A DNA stretch of 21,453 nucleotides, taken from NCBI GenBank assembly GCA_003695085.1, contig RFIV01000115.1:1-21453 (forward strand). Direction: 5' to 3'. Each line of letters opens with the position of its first letter. Position 1 is the stretch's first letter. This document shows positions 6,643 through 13,805 of this stretch, one piece after another. This stretch comes from Gammaproteobacteria bacterium (GTDB lineage Bacteria; Pseudomonadota; Gammaproteobacteria; Pseudomonadales; Oleiphilaceae). The position numbers and the translations under genes were made by a program. Below the pieces are notes generated by a model. The model saw only the letters and a program-made list of their open reading frames with translations, searched no databases and had not been told where the DNA came from.

Positions 6643-7428
6643 ATGCGCCCACAGCCAGGCCATATCCTGTTTGAATCCGATCACACGCGCTGCATTCTTT
6701 TTCATGACCTGGTGACCGGTGCGGGGGTACAGGCCAATCAGTTTCTGATTATTCGTCACGGTGAGGGCATGCTGCTCGAGCCGGGCGGGCAGCGTGTCTA
6801 CCCGGCCCTGCTGGACGCGGTGCGCTATTATCTTCCGGTGGATCGCCTGCGTTATGTGTTCGTGAGCCACCAGGATCCGGATATCGCTGCCTGTGCGGGC
6901 CAGTGGCTGGATATCAGCCATGCGACACTGATTGCGTCGCGCTTGTGGTCGCGCTTTCTGCCACACTTCACGGGCCTGAAGGACTACCGCGATACACTGT
7001 ATGAGCGACTGCTGGCCGTACCGGACGAAGGCATGCGGCTAAATTTCGGGCAGGAAGAACTGATCCTGCTGCCCGCACACTTTCTCCATTCAGTCGGCAA
7101 TATCAATCTGTATGAGCCCGAATCCGGCATTCTGTTTTCGGGAGATATCGGCGCCTCACTGTCACCTCAGGATGCAAGCAAAGCCGTGGACGACCTTTCA
7201 CTCCACAGTCTGTACATGAAGGATTTTCATCAGCGTTACATGAGCTGTGGCAAGGTGTTGCGCCTGTGGGCACACATGGTACGAGAGCTTCAGCCCCGGA
7301 TGATCGTCCCGCAGCACGGTGGTTACTTTGCTGACCCGAATACCATAGAAGCGTTTCTCAATTGGCTGGAAACCCTGTCCTGTGGCGTCGATCTTCTCAA
7401 TCAGAGTCATTTCCAGATTCCTCAGTAG
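6643..7428 (+). CDS. MBL-fold di-iron (flavodiiron-like, ODP-type) protein
   Basis: A 261-residue metallo-beta-lactamase-fold protein most like the oxygen-binding di-iron core of flavodiiron proteins. The predicted metal ligands are all present in order: His76, Asp78 and Asp80 in VSHQDPDIAA, His146 in PAHFLHS, Asp168 in FSGDIGA, and His225 in PQHGGYF. This corresponds to the H-x-E/D-x-D, H, D, H pattern of flavodiiron enzymes. There is no C-terminal flavodoxin domain, so it cannot carry its own FMN electron donor; a role as O2, NO or redox sensor, or an enzyme with a separate donor, is inferred. No signal peptide is seen, so it is probably cytoplasmic. GGAGG (6634-6638) precedes the ATG. It diverges from the PilJ-like gene, with origin-like DNA downstream. 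Confidence 0.85.
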   Translation: MRPQPGHILFESDHTRCILFHDLVTGAGVQANQFLIIRHGEGMLLEPGGQRVYPALLDAVRYYLPVDRLRYVFVSHQDPDIAACAGQWLDISHATLIASRLWSRFLPHFTGLKDYRDTLYERLLAVPDEGMRLNFGQEELILLPAHFLHSVGNINLYEPESGILFSGDIGASLSPQDASKAVDDLSLHSLYMKDFHQRYMSCGKVLRLWAHMVRELQPRMIVPQHGGYFADPNTIEAFLNWLETLSCGVDLLNQSHFQIPQ

Positions 7429-7430
7429 CA

Positions 7431-7738
7431 TGTGGATAAGTGACCGCTAACCCATGTGATGGTGTGGATAATCGATATCCTGTGCACAGCTCAGGACGCG
7501 CCCATCTTCTTATACCAAATAAAATCAATTACTTAGCCTGTAATTGTGTTCAGATGCAGGTCGACAGGTTGTGGATAACTCTTTGGATAAGTTCTGAGAA
7601 ACGGCACCTAACTCATTGAATTGTTTCATTCAGATCACATAAGTGTGAATATTTTTTATACAGTCTGGGCAGTGTCCCATTCCCGAGGTAAAATACGCGG
7701 TTCATTGAAACCTGGTGAGCCGGAGCGCGTGTGGATTA
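7431..7738. other. Second DnaA-box cluster, E. coli-type origin position upstream of mnmG
   Basis: Three perfect DnaA boxes, all as TGTGGATAA on the plus strand, lie at 7431-7439, 7463-7471 and 7570-7578. Near matches are TTTGGATAA at 7582-7590 and TGTGGATTA at 7730-7738, the last covering the mnmG GTG start. AT-rich blocks occur at about 7505-7550 and 7605-7665. A short inverted repeat TCACA-TAAG-TGTGA is at 7635-7648. The E. coli origin occupies the same side of mnmG (gidA). There is a single GATC (7633-7636). No gene is visible here. I found only weak promoter candidates for mnmG, for example ATCACA (7634-7639) and TATACA (7657-7662) 17 bases apart. Confidence 0.6.
7523..7535 (+). promoter_or_regulatory. 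IHF-binding consensus match
   Basis: AATCAATTACTTA matches the IHF consensus WATCAANNNNTTR at every specified position. It lies between the second and third perfect DnaA boxes, in an AT-rich segment. IHF bends DNA at the E. coli origin between DnaA boxes, so the arrangement fits an origin or a DnaA-regulated promoter. Confidence 0.5.
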
Positions 7739-9617
7739 TCCTGAACATTTCGATGTGATTGTGATTGGTGGCGGTCATGCCGGGACGGAAGCGGCACTGG
7801 CGGCCGCCCGTATGGGGTGTCAGACACTGTTGCTGACGCACAATATCGATACACTCGGCCAGATGTCATGCAATCCGGCCATTGGCGGCATTGGCAAGAG
7901 CCATCTGGTCAAGGAAGTGGATGCGTTGGGGGGCATCATGGCACGCGCCACAGACAAGGCCGGCATCCAGTTCCGTGTGCTCAATGCCCGCAAGGGACCC
8001 GCGGTGCGAGCCACCCGGGCGCAAGCCGATCGGGCGCTGTACAAGGCGGCCATTCGTCATGCCCTTGAGAATCAGCCCAACCTGCGCATTTTTCAGCAGG
8101 CTGCGGATGATCTGATCGTTCGCGGCGAAATCGTCTGCGGTGTGGTGACCAACATGGGGGTACGCTTTCATGCAACCACTGTTGTACTCACTGCAGGCAC
8201 GTTTCTCGGTGGACGGATTCACATCGGTCTGGAGAATCATCAGGGGGGGCGTGCCGGTGACCCGCCTTCCATCGCTCTGTCACAGCGTCTGCGTGAGCTG
8301 CCGCTCAGGGTGGACCGTCTCAAGACCGGCACACCGCCGCGTATTGACGCACGCACTGTGGATTTCTCCGTGATGGAAGTACAGCCCGGAGATACCCCGG
8401 TACCTGTCATGTCCTACCTGGGAAGCCGGGAGGAACATCCCGAACAGGTGCCCTGCCATATCACACGCACGACTCCCCGGACACACGAGATCATTCGTGG
8501 TGGTTTCGATCGCTCCCCCATGTTCACCGGAGTGATTGAAGGCGTTGGGCCGCGCTACTGTCCGTCCATCGAGGACAAGGTAAATCGGTTTGCCGACAAG
8601 GACAGTCATCAGATCTTCATCGAGCCGGAAGGTCTGACCACCCATGAACTCTATCCCAACGGTATTTCCACCAGCCTGCCCTTTGATGTACAGCTGGATC
8701 TGGTACACAGCATTCCCGGGCTGGAGCGGGCACACATCACCCGGCCGGGCTACGCCATCGAGTATGACTATTTCAACCCGCAGGATCTTCAGCCGAGCCT
8801 GGAAACCCGGCCGCTGAAGAACCTCTACTTTGCCGGGCAGATCAACGGCACCACGGGCTACGAAGAAGCCGCCGCTCAGGGTTTGCTGGCGGGCCTCAAC
8901 GCTGCCCTGCGCGCGCAAGACAAGGAGCCCTGGTCACCCGGACGTGATGAAGCCTACATGGGCGTGCTGGTGGATGACCTGATTACGCTGGGAACCCGGG
9001 AGCCCTATCGCATGTTTACCAGCCGGGCGGAATATCGCCTCTTGCTGCGTGAAGACAATGCCGACTTGCGCCTGACCGAAACCGGTCGCCGACTGGGTCT
9101 GGTAGATGATGAGCGCTGGAAAGCCTTCAATGAGAAGTGTGAAGCCATCGAGCGCGAGCGGCAGCGTTTGCGGGATACCTGGATCCAGCCCGATTCCGAA
9201 GCAGGCGCCCGCTTTGCTGAAGCGTTGGGCAGGCCCCTTCCCCGTGAAGCCAGCCTTAATGATTTGCTCAAGCGCCCGGAACTGACGCTGGCACAGGTTC
9301 AGGCCCTGCATGGCGAGGTTCCGGATCTCAGTGAAGCCGTACGCGAACAGGTGGAAGTGCAGGTCAAGTACGAGGGTTACATCAACCGTCAGGCCGAGGA
9401 GATTGAAAAGATCAGGCGCAATGAGGCCACGGTCATCCCGGAAGACTTTGACTATGCCCAGGTGGCAGGTCTGTCGAACGAATTGAGGACCAAGCTTCAG
9501 GACACCCGACCACTGACCATCGCACAAGCCCTGCGCATTCCGGGGATGACACCCGCGGCAGTGAGCCTTCTGCTGGTGTACCTGAAAAAGCACAGCCTGA
9601 AAAAGCGCAGCGCATGA
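7731..9617 (+). CDS. mnmG: tRNA uridine-5-carboxymethylaminomethyl modification enzyme MnmG (GidA)
   Basis: FAD-dependent partner of MnmE in wobble-uridine modification of tRNA. The 628-residue protein starts with the dinucleotide-binding loop IGGGHAGTEAALAAARMG (from residue 12). It continues with SCNPAIGGIGKSHLVKEVDA containing the active-site Cys47, and has both family signatures, GPRYCPSIEDK and the AGQINGTTGYEEAAAQG motif. A C-terminal helical region (from about 550) contacts MnmE and tRNA. The start is GTG at 7731, supported by family alignment and a GGAG at 7722-7725. That GTG lies in a DnaA-box-like TGTGGATTA, so DnaA binding could affect expression. The stop overlaps the rsmG start (ATGA). 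Confidence 0.97.
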   Translation: MDYPEHFDVIVIGGGHAGTEAALAAARMGCQTLLLTHNIDTLGQMSCNPAIGGIGKSHLVKEVDALGGIMARATDKAGIQFRVLNARKGPAVRATRAQADRALYKAAIRHALENQPNLRIFQQAADDLIVRGEIVCGVVTNMGVRFHATTVVLTAGTFLGGRIHIGLENHQGGRAGDPPSIALSQRLRELPLRVDRLKTGTPPRIDARTVDFSVMEVQPGDTPVPVMSYLGSREEHPEQVPCHITRTTPRTHEIIRGGFDRSPMFTGVIEGVGPRYCPSIEDKVNRFADKDSHQIFIEPEGLTTHELYPNGISTSLPFDVQLDLVHSIPGLERAHITRPGYAIEYDYFNPQDLQPSLETRPLKNLYFAGQINGTTGYEEAAAQGLLAGLNAALRAQDKEPWSPGRDEAYMGVLVDDLITLGTREPYRMFTSRAEYRLLLREDNADLRLTETGRRLGLVDDERWKAFNEKCEAIERERQRLRDTWIQPDSEAGARFAEALGRPLPREASLNDLLKRPELTLAQVQALHGEVPDLSEAVREQVEVQVKYEGYINRQAEEIEKIRRNEATVIPEDFDYAQVAGLSNELRTKLQDTRPLTIAQALRIPGMTPAAVSLLLVYLKKHSLKKRSA

Positions 9618-10273
9618 GCGGCCAGGATTACACATCGCTCTGGTCGGATCAGCTGGCTCAGGGGCTGGCGCAGTTGAACCTGTCGTTGGACGCGGATCGT
9701 TGTGAGGCCCTGTATGGATACCTGCGACTCATGCAGCGCTGGAATGCGGCCTACAACCTCACGGCTGTTCGCGATCCGGCACAATGGATGCACCGGCATG
9801 TGCTGGATGCCCTGTCTATCCTGCCCTGGATCAAGGGCCACCGCTGGGCTGATGTGGGCACCGGAGGCGGGATTCCCGGCATGGTGCTGGCGCTGGTTCG
9901 GCCGGATACCCGCTGGACGCTGATCGACAGCAATGGCAAGAAGACCCGTTTTCTGACCCAGTGTGTGCTGGAACTGAAACCCGGAAATGTCGAGGTGATT
10001 CATGACCGTGTCGAGAATGTTCAGCTTGCCGGGCCGCTGGACGGTGTGACCAGCCGGGCATTCACCGCGCTTGAGAACATGGTAAGATGGTGCGGGCCGC
10101 TGCTGGGTCCCCGGACGCCCTTGCTGGCCATGAAGGGGCAGTATCCGGAAGCGGAAATCCGCGCCCTGCCCCCGGAATGGCGCGTGACGGGCAGCCACGC
10201 ACTGAAAGTACCGGGTAACGAAGGCGCACGCCACCTCATCATCTTGTCCCGGGACGCGCACGCAGGAGCTTGA
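9614..10273 (+). CDS. rsmG: 16S rRNA (guanine-N7)-methyltransferase RsmG (GidB)
   Basis: SAM-dependent methyltransferase that makes 7-methylguanosine at position 527 of 16S rRNA. The 219-residue protein has RWNAAYNLTAVRDP near the N-terminus, the HVLDAL motif, and the glycine-rich SAM motif ADVGTGGGIPGMVLA (79-93), followed by the acidic strand end TLIDSNGKKTRFL. C-terminal VTSRAF and MKGQ elements are also present. The start ATG overlaps the last four bases of mnmG, so the two are translationally coupled. Length and motifs match a complete functional enzyme. Its stop is two bases before the parA ATG. Confidence 0.96.
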   Translation: MSGQDYTSLWSDQLAQGLAQLNLSLDADRCEALYGYLRLMQRWNAAYNLTAVRDPAQWMHRHVLDALSILPWIKGHRWADVGTGGGIPGMVLALVRPDTRWTLIDSNGKKTRFLTQCVLELKPGNVEVIHDRVENVQLAGPLDGVTSRAFTALENMVRWCGPLLGPRTPLLAMKGQYPEAEIRALPPEWRVTGSHALKVPGNEGARHLIILSRDAHAGA

Positions 10274-10275
10274 AC

Positions 10276-11076
10276 ATGACACGAATCATCGCGGTCACCA
10301 ACCAGAAGGGCGGTGTGGGCAAGACCACCACCTGTGTCAACCTGGCTGCGTCACTGGCGGCAACACGACGCAAGGTTCTGCTGGTGGACATGGATCCTCA
10401 GGGCAATGCCACCATGGGCAGCGGCGTGGACAAGAATGCCGTGGATGCGACGCTTTACGAGGTCCTGACCAAAAAGAAGAGCGCGGAGACGGTCATTATC
10501 CGTTCCGAGGCAGCCGGCTATGATGTGCTGCCCGCCAATGGCGATGTGACGGCAGCCGAAGTCGAACTGATCAATGAAATTGGCCGCGAATACCGTCTCA
10601 AGCTGGCGCTCAGCAGCCTTGGTGATCGTTATGATTATGTGCTGATTGATTGCCCGCCGTCCCTGAACATGCTGACAGTCAATGCCCTCGTGGCCGCACA
10701 CAGCGTACTTATACCCATGCAGTGCGAATATTATGCCCTCGAGGGATTGGCCGCGCTCATGAACACCATCGAACAGATTCGCGAGACGGTGAATCCGGAG
10801 CTGGACATCGAGGGGCTGCTGCGTACCATGTACGACCCGCGCAACAGCCTGACACGGGATGTCTCGGCCCAGCTGCACGAGTACTTTGGTGACAAGGTCT
10901 ATCGTACCCTGATTCCCCGCAACGTGCGTCTGGCTGAAGCCCCCTCTCACGGCATTCCGGCACTGAAATATGACAAGGCCTCCAAGGGCGCGGTAGCCTA
11001 TCTGGCACTGGCGGGTGAAATGATTCGACGCCACAAGGCAGAACACAAGACAGCTGCAGCACTGACCGAAGACTGA
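10276..11076 (+). CDS. parA: Chromosome-partitioning ATPase ParA (Soj)
   Basis: Deviant-Walker ATPase that positions ParB-parS complexes during chromosome segregation. The translation begins MTRIIAVTNQKGGVGKTTT, with the KGGVGKT loop at 11-17, then VLLVDMDPQGN (Walker A', Asp40) and DYVLIDCPPSL (Walker B), and ends with the usual APSHGIPALKYDKASKG region. At 266 residues it is the short chromosomal form without an N-terminal helix-turn-helix. I use the ATG at 10276 because AGGAG (10264-10268) lies seven bases upstream; an in-frame TTG at 10270 overlaps the rsmG stop and is less likely. It forms an operon with parB and the mnmG-rsmG pair. Confidence 0.96.
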   Translation: MTRIIAVTNQKGGVGKTTTCVNLAASLAATRRKVLLVDMDPQGNATMGSGVDKNAVDATLYEVLTKKKSAETVIIRSEAAGYDVLPANGDVTAAEVELINEIGREYRLKLALSSLGDRYDYVLIDCPPSLNMLTVNALVAAHSVLIPMQCEYYALEGLAALMNTIEQIRETVNPELDIEGLLRTMYDPRNSLTRDVSAQLHEYFGDKVYRTLIPRNVRLAEAPSHGIPALKYDKASKGAVAYLALAGEMIRRHKAEHKTAAALTED

Positions 11077-11084
11077 GGACACTG

Positions 11085-11951
11085 ATGGCCGCGAGAAAGC
11101 GAGGACTGGGAGATCGGGGACTGAGTGCACTGCTCACCGGAGCCAAGGCACGGACGGCGCAAACCCCCGTGGATGAAGAGGGTGAACTGCGCCAGCTGCC
11201 AGTGGACCTGATTCAGCGTGGTGTGTATCAGCCCCGCCGGGACATGGACCCGGAGACACTGGAAGAGCTGGCACAATCCATCCGCGCCCAGGGCGTGATG
11301 CAGCCGATTGTCGTGCGGCCGATTGCCGAGGGCCGATACGAAATCATCGCCGGCGAACGCCGCTGGCGCGCGACCCAGTTGGCAGGCCTTGACAGTATTC
11401 CGGCCCTGGTGAAGGACGTACCGGATGAGGCGGCCATTGCCATGGCGTTGATCGAGAACATTCAGCGGGAAAATCTCAATCCCATTGAAGAAGCCATGGC
11501 ACTGAAACGCCTGCAGGACGAGTTCGAGCTGTCTCAGAAACAAGTGGCCGAGGCGGTGGGCAAGTCCCGTACCACCATTACCAACCTCATGCGCCTCATG
11601 AACCTGGAAGCGGACACCCGGACGCTGCTCGAACGCGGTGACCTGGAAATGGGCCATGCGCGGGCGTTGCTCGGACTCGCCGGGCGCGAGCAGGTCGAGG
11701 CGGCACGCCAGGTGGTGGCCCGGGGCCTGTCCGTGCGTCAGACGGAAGCCCTGGTGCGCAAGCTCCAGCAAGCGACACCCGACAAGGCACCTTCCAAACC
11801 GGATCCGGATGTGCTGCGCCTGCAGAACCGACTGGCCGATACCCTGGGGGCCAAGGTCCGGATTGACCATGGACCGAAAGGCAAGGGCAAGCTGGTGATC
11901 GAGTACAGCTCACTGGATGAGCTGGATGGCATTCTTGCACACATTCATTGA
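11085..11951 (+). CDS. parB: Chromosome-partitioning protein ParB (Spo0J)
   Basis: CTP-dependent DNA clamp that loads at parS sites and works with ParA. The 288-residue protein has a short basic ParA-interacting N-terminus (ARKRGLGDRGLSALL), the CTP-binding ParB/Srx domain with GERRWRA (90-96) and ENIQRENLNP, and a helix-turn-helix at about 149-171 (LSQKQVAEAVGKSRTTITNL). A C-terminal dimerisation segment (IEYSSLDELDGIL) completes it. GAGGA (11075-11079) precedes the ATG by five bases and overlaps the parA stop. I found no match to the usual parS consensus TGTTNCACGTGAAACA by eye in this window, so its binding sites are probably elsewhere. Confidence 0.96.
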   Translation: MAARKRGLGDRGLSALLTGAKARTAQTPVDEEGELRQLPVDLIQRGVYQPRRDMDPETLEELAQSIRAQGVMQPIVVRPIAEGRYEIIAGERRWRATQLAGLDSIPALVKDVPDEAAIAMALIENIQRENLNPIEEAMALKRLQDEFELSQKQVAEAVGKSRTTITNLMRLMNLEADTRTLLERGDLEMGHARALLGLAGREQVEAARQVVARGLSVRQTEALVRKLQQATPDKAPSKPDPDVLRLQNRLADTLGAKVRIDHGPKGKGKLVIEYSSLDELDGILAHIH

Positions 11952-12009
11952 AAAAATATCGAATATAGGCACCTTATACGCATTCTACCGTATATAGTGT
12001 CTCCGCCGG

Positions 12010-12041
12010 ATACCCGGCACTATAGGAGCGATGCCGGGTAT
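12010..12041 (+). repeat. Inverted repeat hairpin after parB
   Basis: Perfect 10-bp arms ATACCCGGCA and TGCCGGGTAT flank a 12-base loop. It lies 58 bases after the parB stop and upstream of the atp promoter. There is no following T-tract, so it may be a non-canonical terminator for mnmG-rsmG-parA-parB, an RNA-stability element or a protein-binding site. Confidence 0.5.
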
Positions 12042-12073
12042 GACACACCCCCAGACGATCGTCCAAATTGTCC

Positions 12074-12091
12074 GAAAAATAGCCATTTTTC
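12074..12091 (+). repeat. AT-rich inverted repeat upstream of the atp promoter
   Basis: GAAAAAT and ATTTTTC, perfect 7-bp arms with an AGCC spacer, end 12 bases before the -35 element of the predicted atp promoter. It could be an upstream activating or operator element. The AT stem is too weak for a typical terminator. Confidence 0.4.
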
Positions 12092-12103
12092 CCAGTCGTC
12101 CGG

Positions 12104-12132
12104 TTGATGCAGGCAAGGGCAGACAATATAAT
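12104..12132 (+). promoter_or_regulatory. Near-consensus promoter of the ATP synthase operon
   Basis: TTGATG (12104-12109), a 17-base spacer and a perfect TATAAT (12127-12132) form the best sigma70-type promoter in the window. Transcription would begin near 12139. Because this is downstream of the ATG codons at 12107 and 12131, neither can be the atpI start on this transcript. Confidence 0.7.
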
Positions 12133-12211
12133 GCTCGCGCCTGAAGCTGCGGCAGTTGCTGCGCAAGAGGCGGGGGAACAAAAACGGGTCACGAGGCAAC
12201 AGGCAGTCACA

Positions 12212-12592
12212 TTGAAAGGCATCAACAAGCCACCGGTGTATCGGGTCAATGTGCTGCAATTGAGTATAGCACTCATTCTGGCTGCCATTGCACTGGGCTG
12301 GGGACGCGAAACTTCCCTGTCCGTGCTTGCCGGTGGATTGATCTGCGCCGTGCCCAACCTTTACTTCACCTCCCGCGTCTTTACCTGGCAAGGTGCCCGG
12401 GCAGCCAGGCAGATAGTGAAGTCGTTTTACAGGGCGGAAGCCGTCAAGCTGATTCTGACCGCAATTCTGTTTGCATTTGCCTTCAGATTTGCACCCTGGC
12501 TTGAAGTGCTGCCCCTGTTTATCGGATTTATTGTGGTTCAGGCTGTGCACTGGCTCGCACCCTGGATCATCAGACCGCATAACGCGCATTGA
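12212..12592 (+). CDS. atpI: ATP synthase subunit I (AtpI)
   Basis: Small hydrophobic protein encoded first in the atp operon, thought to help assemble the c-ring; it is not part of the final enzyme. The translation has about four membrane segments: LQLSIALILAAIALGWG, LSVLAGGLICAVPNLYF, AVKLILTAILFAFAFRF and VLPLFIGFIVVQAVHWL. The GG-x(4)-PN motif in the second is typical of the family. The frame is open further upstream (possible starts 12107 and 12131), but those codons lie in the promoter. The TTG at 12212 has an AGG eight bases upstream and gives 126 residues beginning MKGINKPPVYRV, the same length as E. coli AtpI. The start is therefore an inference; the stop and identity are firmer. Confidence 0.8.
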   Translation: MKGINKPPVYRVNVLQLSIALILAAIALGWGRETSLSVLAGGLICAVPNLYFTSRVFTWQGARAARQIVKSFYRAEAVKLILTAILFAFAFRFAPWLEVLPLFIGFIVVQAVHWLAPWIIRPHNAH

Positions 12593-12609
12593 GTGAATTG
12601 AGGAACGGT

Positions 12610-13431
12610 ATGGCAAGCGAGAACCTCACGGCCTCTGAATATATCCGGCACCACCTCCAGAACCTGACCTATGGCAAGCACCCTGAACTGGGATGGAAAT
12701 TTGCCGAAAACCATGAAGAAGCGTCCCAGATGGGCTTCTGGGCCATTCATGTGGACAGCATGCTCTGGTCGATTGGTCTGGGTGTCCTGTTCGTCTGGCT
12801 GTTCAGCAAGGCTGCCAAGCGTGCGACATCCGGCGTACCGGGGGGCTTGCAGAATTTCGTGGAAGTTATGGTCGAGTTCGTTGACAACAGCGTCAAGGAA
12901 ACCTTCCACGGCCGCAGCCCGGTCATTGCCCCCCTGGCACTGACTATCTTCTGCTGGGTCTTCCTCATGAACACTATGGACCTGATTCCGGTCGATTTCC
13001 TGCCGTACCTGTTCCATGCTGCGGGTGTCACCTACATGAAGGTGGTTCCCACCACAGACGTGAACGTCACGCTGGGCATGTCCATTTCCGTATTTTTCCT
13101 GATCATCTACTACAGCATCAAGGTCAAGGGCGTGGGCGGCTTCGTCGGTGAACTGACCCTGCAGCCGTTCGGCAAGTGGATGATCCCGTTCAACTTCCTG
13201 CTCGAAGGCGTGGGCCTGATCGCCAAGCCGATCTCCCTGGCGCTGCGTCTGTTCGGTAACCTCTATGCAGGCGAGCTGATCTTCATCCTGATTGCACTGC
13301 TGCCGTTCTACGCGCAGTGGGCATTGTCCGTGCCCTGGGCCATTTTCCACATTCTGGTCATTACGCTGCAGGCGTTCATCTTCATGATGCTGACCATTGT
13401 GTACCTGAGCATGGCGCACGAAGATCACTGA
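12610..13431 (+). CDS. atpB: F1Fo ATP synthase subunit a
   Basis: Membrane stator subunit forming the two proton half-channels against the c-ring. The 273-residue protein starts MASENLTASEYIRHHLQNL and has several membrane helices (for example MLWSIGLGVLFVWLF and IAPLALTIFCWVFLMNTMDL). The essential arginine is Arg213 in the signature SLALRLFGNLYAGE, equivalent to E. coli Arg210. The ATG at 12610 is chosen over an upstream in-frame TTG at 12589 because GAGGA (12600-12604) sits five bases before it and the family begins here. It follows atpI closely and precedes atpE by 61 bases. Confidence 0.97.
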   Translation: MASENLTASEYIRHHLQNLTYGKHPELGWKFAENHEEASQMGFWAIHVDSMLWSIGLGVLFVWLFSKAAKRATSGVPGGLQNFVEVMVEFVDNSVKETFHGRSPVIAPLALTIFCWVFLMNTMDLIPVDFLPYLFHAAGVTYMKVVPTTDVNVTLGMSISVFFLIIYYSIKVKGVGGFVGELTLQPFGKWMIPFNFLLEGVGLIAKPISLALRLFGNLYAGELIFILIALLPFYAQWALSVPWAIFHILVITLQAFIFMMLTIVYLSMAHEDH

Positions 13432-13492
13432 TTTGAACTGATCCATTAACCCAAACTTAAACTCAACTGACTGAAAAACTAGGAGTTAAAAC

Positions 13493-13750
13493 ATGGCAAC
13501 TGTAGTTGGTATGACCGCGATCGCTGTAGCCCTTCTGATCGGCCTGGGTGCTCTGGGTACCGCTATCGGTTTCGGTATTCTGGGCGGCAAGTTCCTGGAA
13601 GGTGCTGCGCGTCAGCCGGAAATGGTTCCGATGCTGCAGGTCAAGATGTTCATCGTCGCCGGTCTGCTCGACGCCGTGACCATGATCGGTGTCGGTATCG
13701 CCCTGTTCTTCACCTTCGCTAACCCGTTCGTTGCTCAGGTAGCCGGCTAA
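13493..13750 (+). CDS. atpE: F1Fo ATP synthase subunit c
   Basis: Proteolipid that forms the rotating c-ring. The 85-residue protein is a helical hairpin: helix 1 (about 8-31, with the glycine-rich GLGALGTAIGFGILGG), a polar loop ARQPE (39-43), and helix 2 (about 52-75) carrying the ion-binding carboxylate Asp60 in GLLDAVTMIGVG. The sodium-type Gln/Glu/Ser ligand set is not present, so a proton ring is expected. A strong AGGAG (13481-13485) seven bases before the ATG and a well-spaced upstream gap agree with the high translation this subunit needs. Codon use looks biased toward frequent codons. Confidence 0.98.
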   Translation: MATVVGMTAIAVALLIGLGALGTAIGFGILGGKFLEGAARQPEMVPMLQVKMFIVAGLLDAVTMIGVGIALFFTFANPFVAQVAG

Positions 13751-13805
13751 TTCAACGAAACGATGGTAAACGGGGACACCCGAAGAACAAGCGAGGGGTA
13801 TTGAC

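Noticed and set aside
7635..7648. CRP site reading of TCACATAAGTGTGA
   Set aside because: The half-sites are in the opposite order to the CRP consensus (TGTGA-N6-TCACA) and the spacer is four bases.
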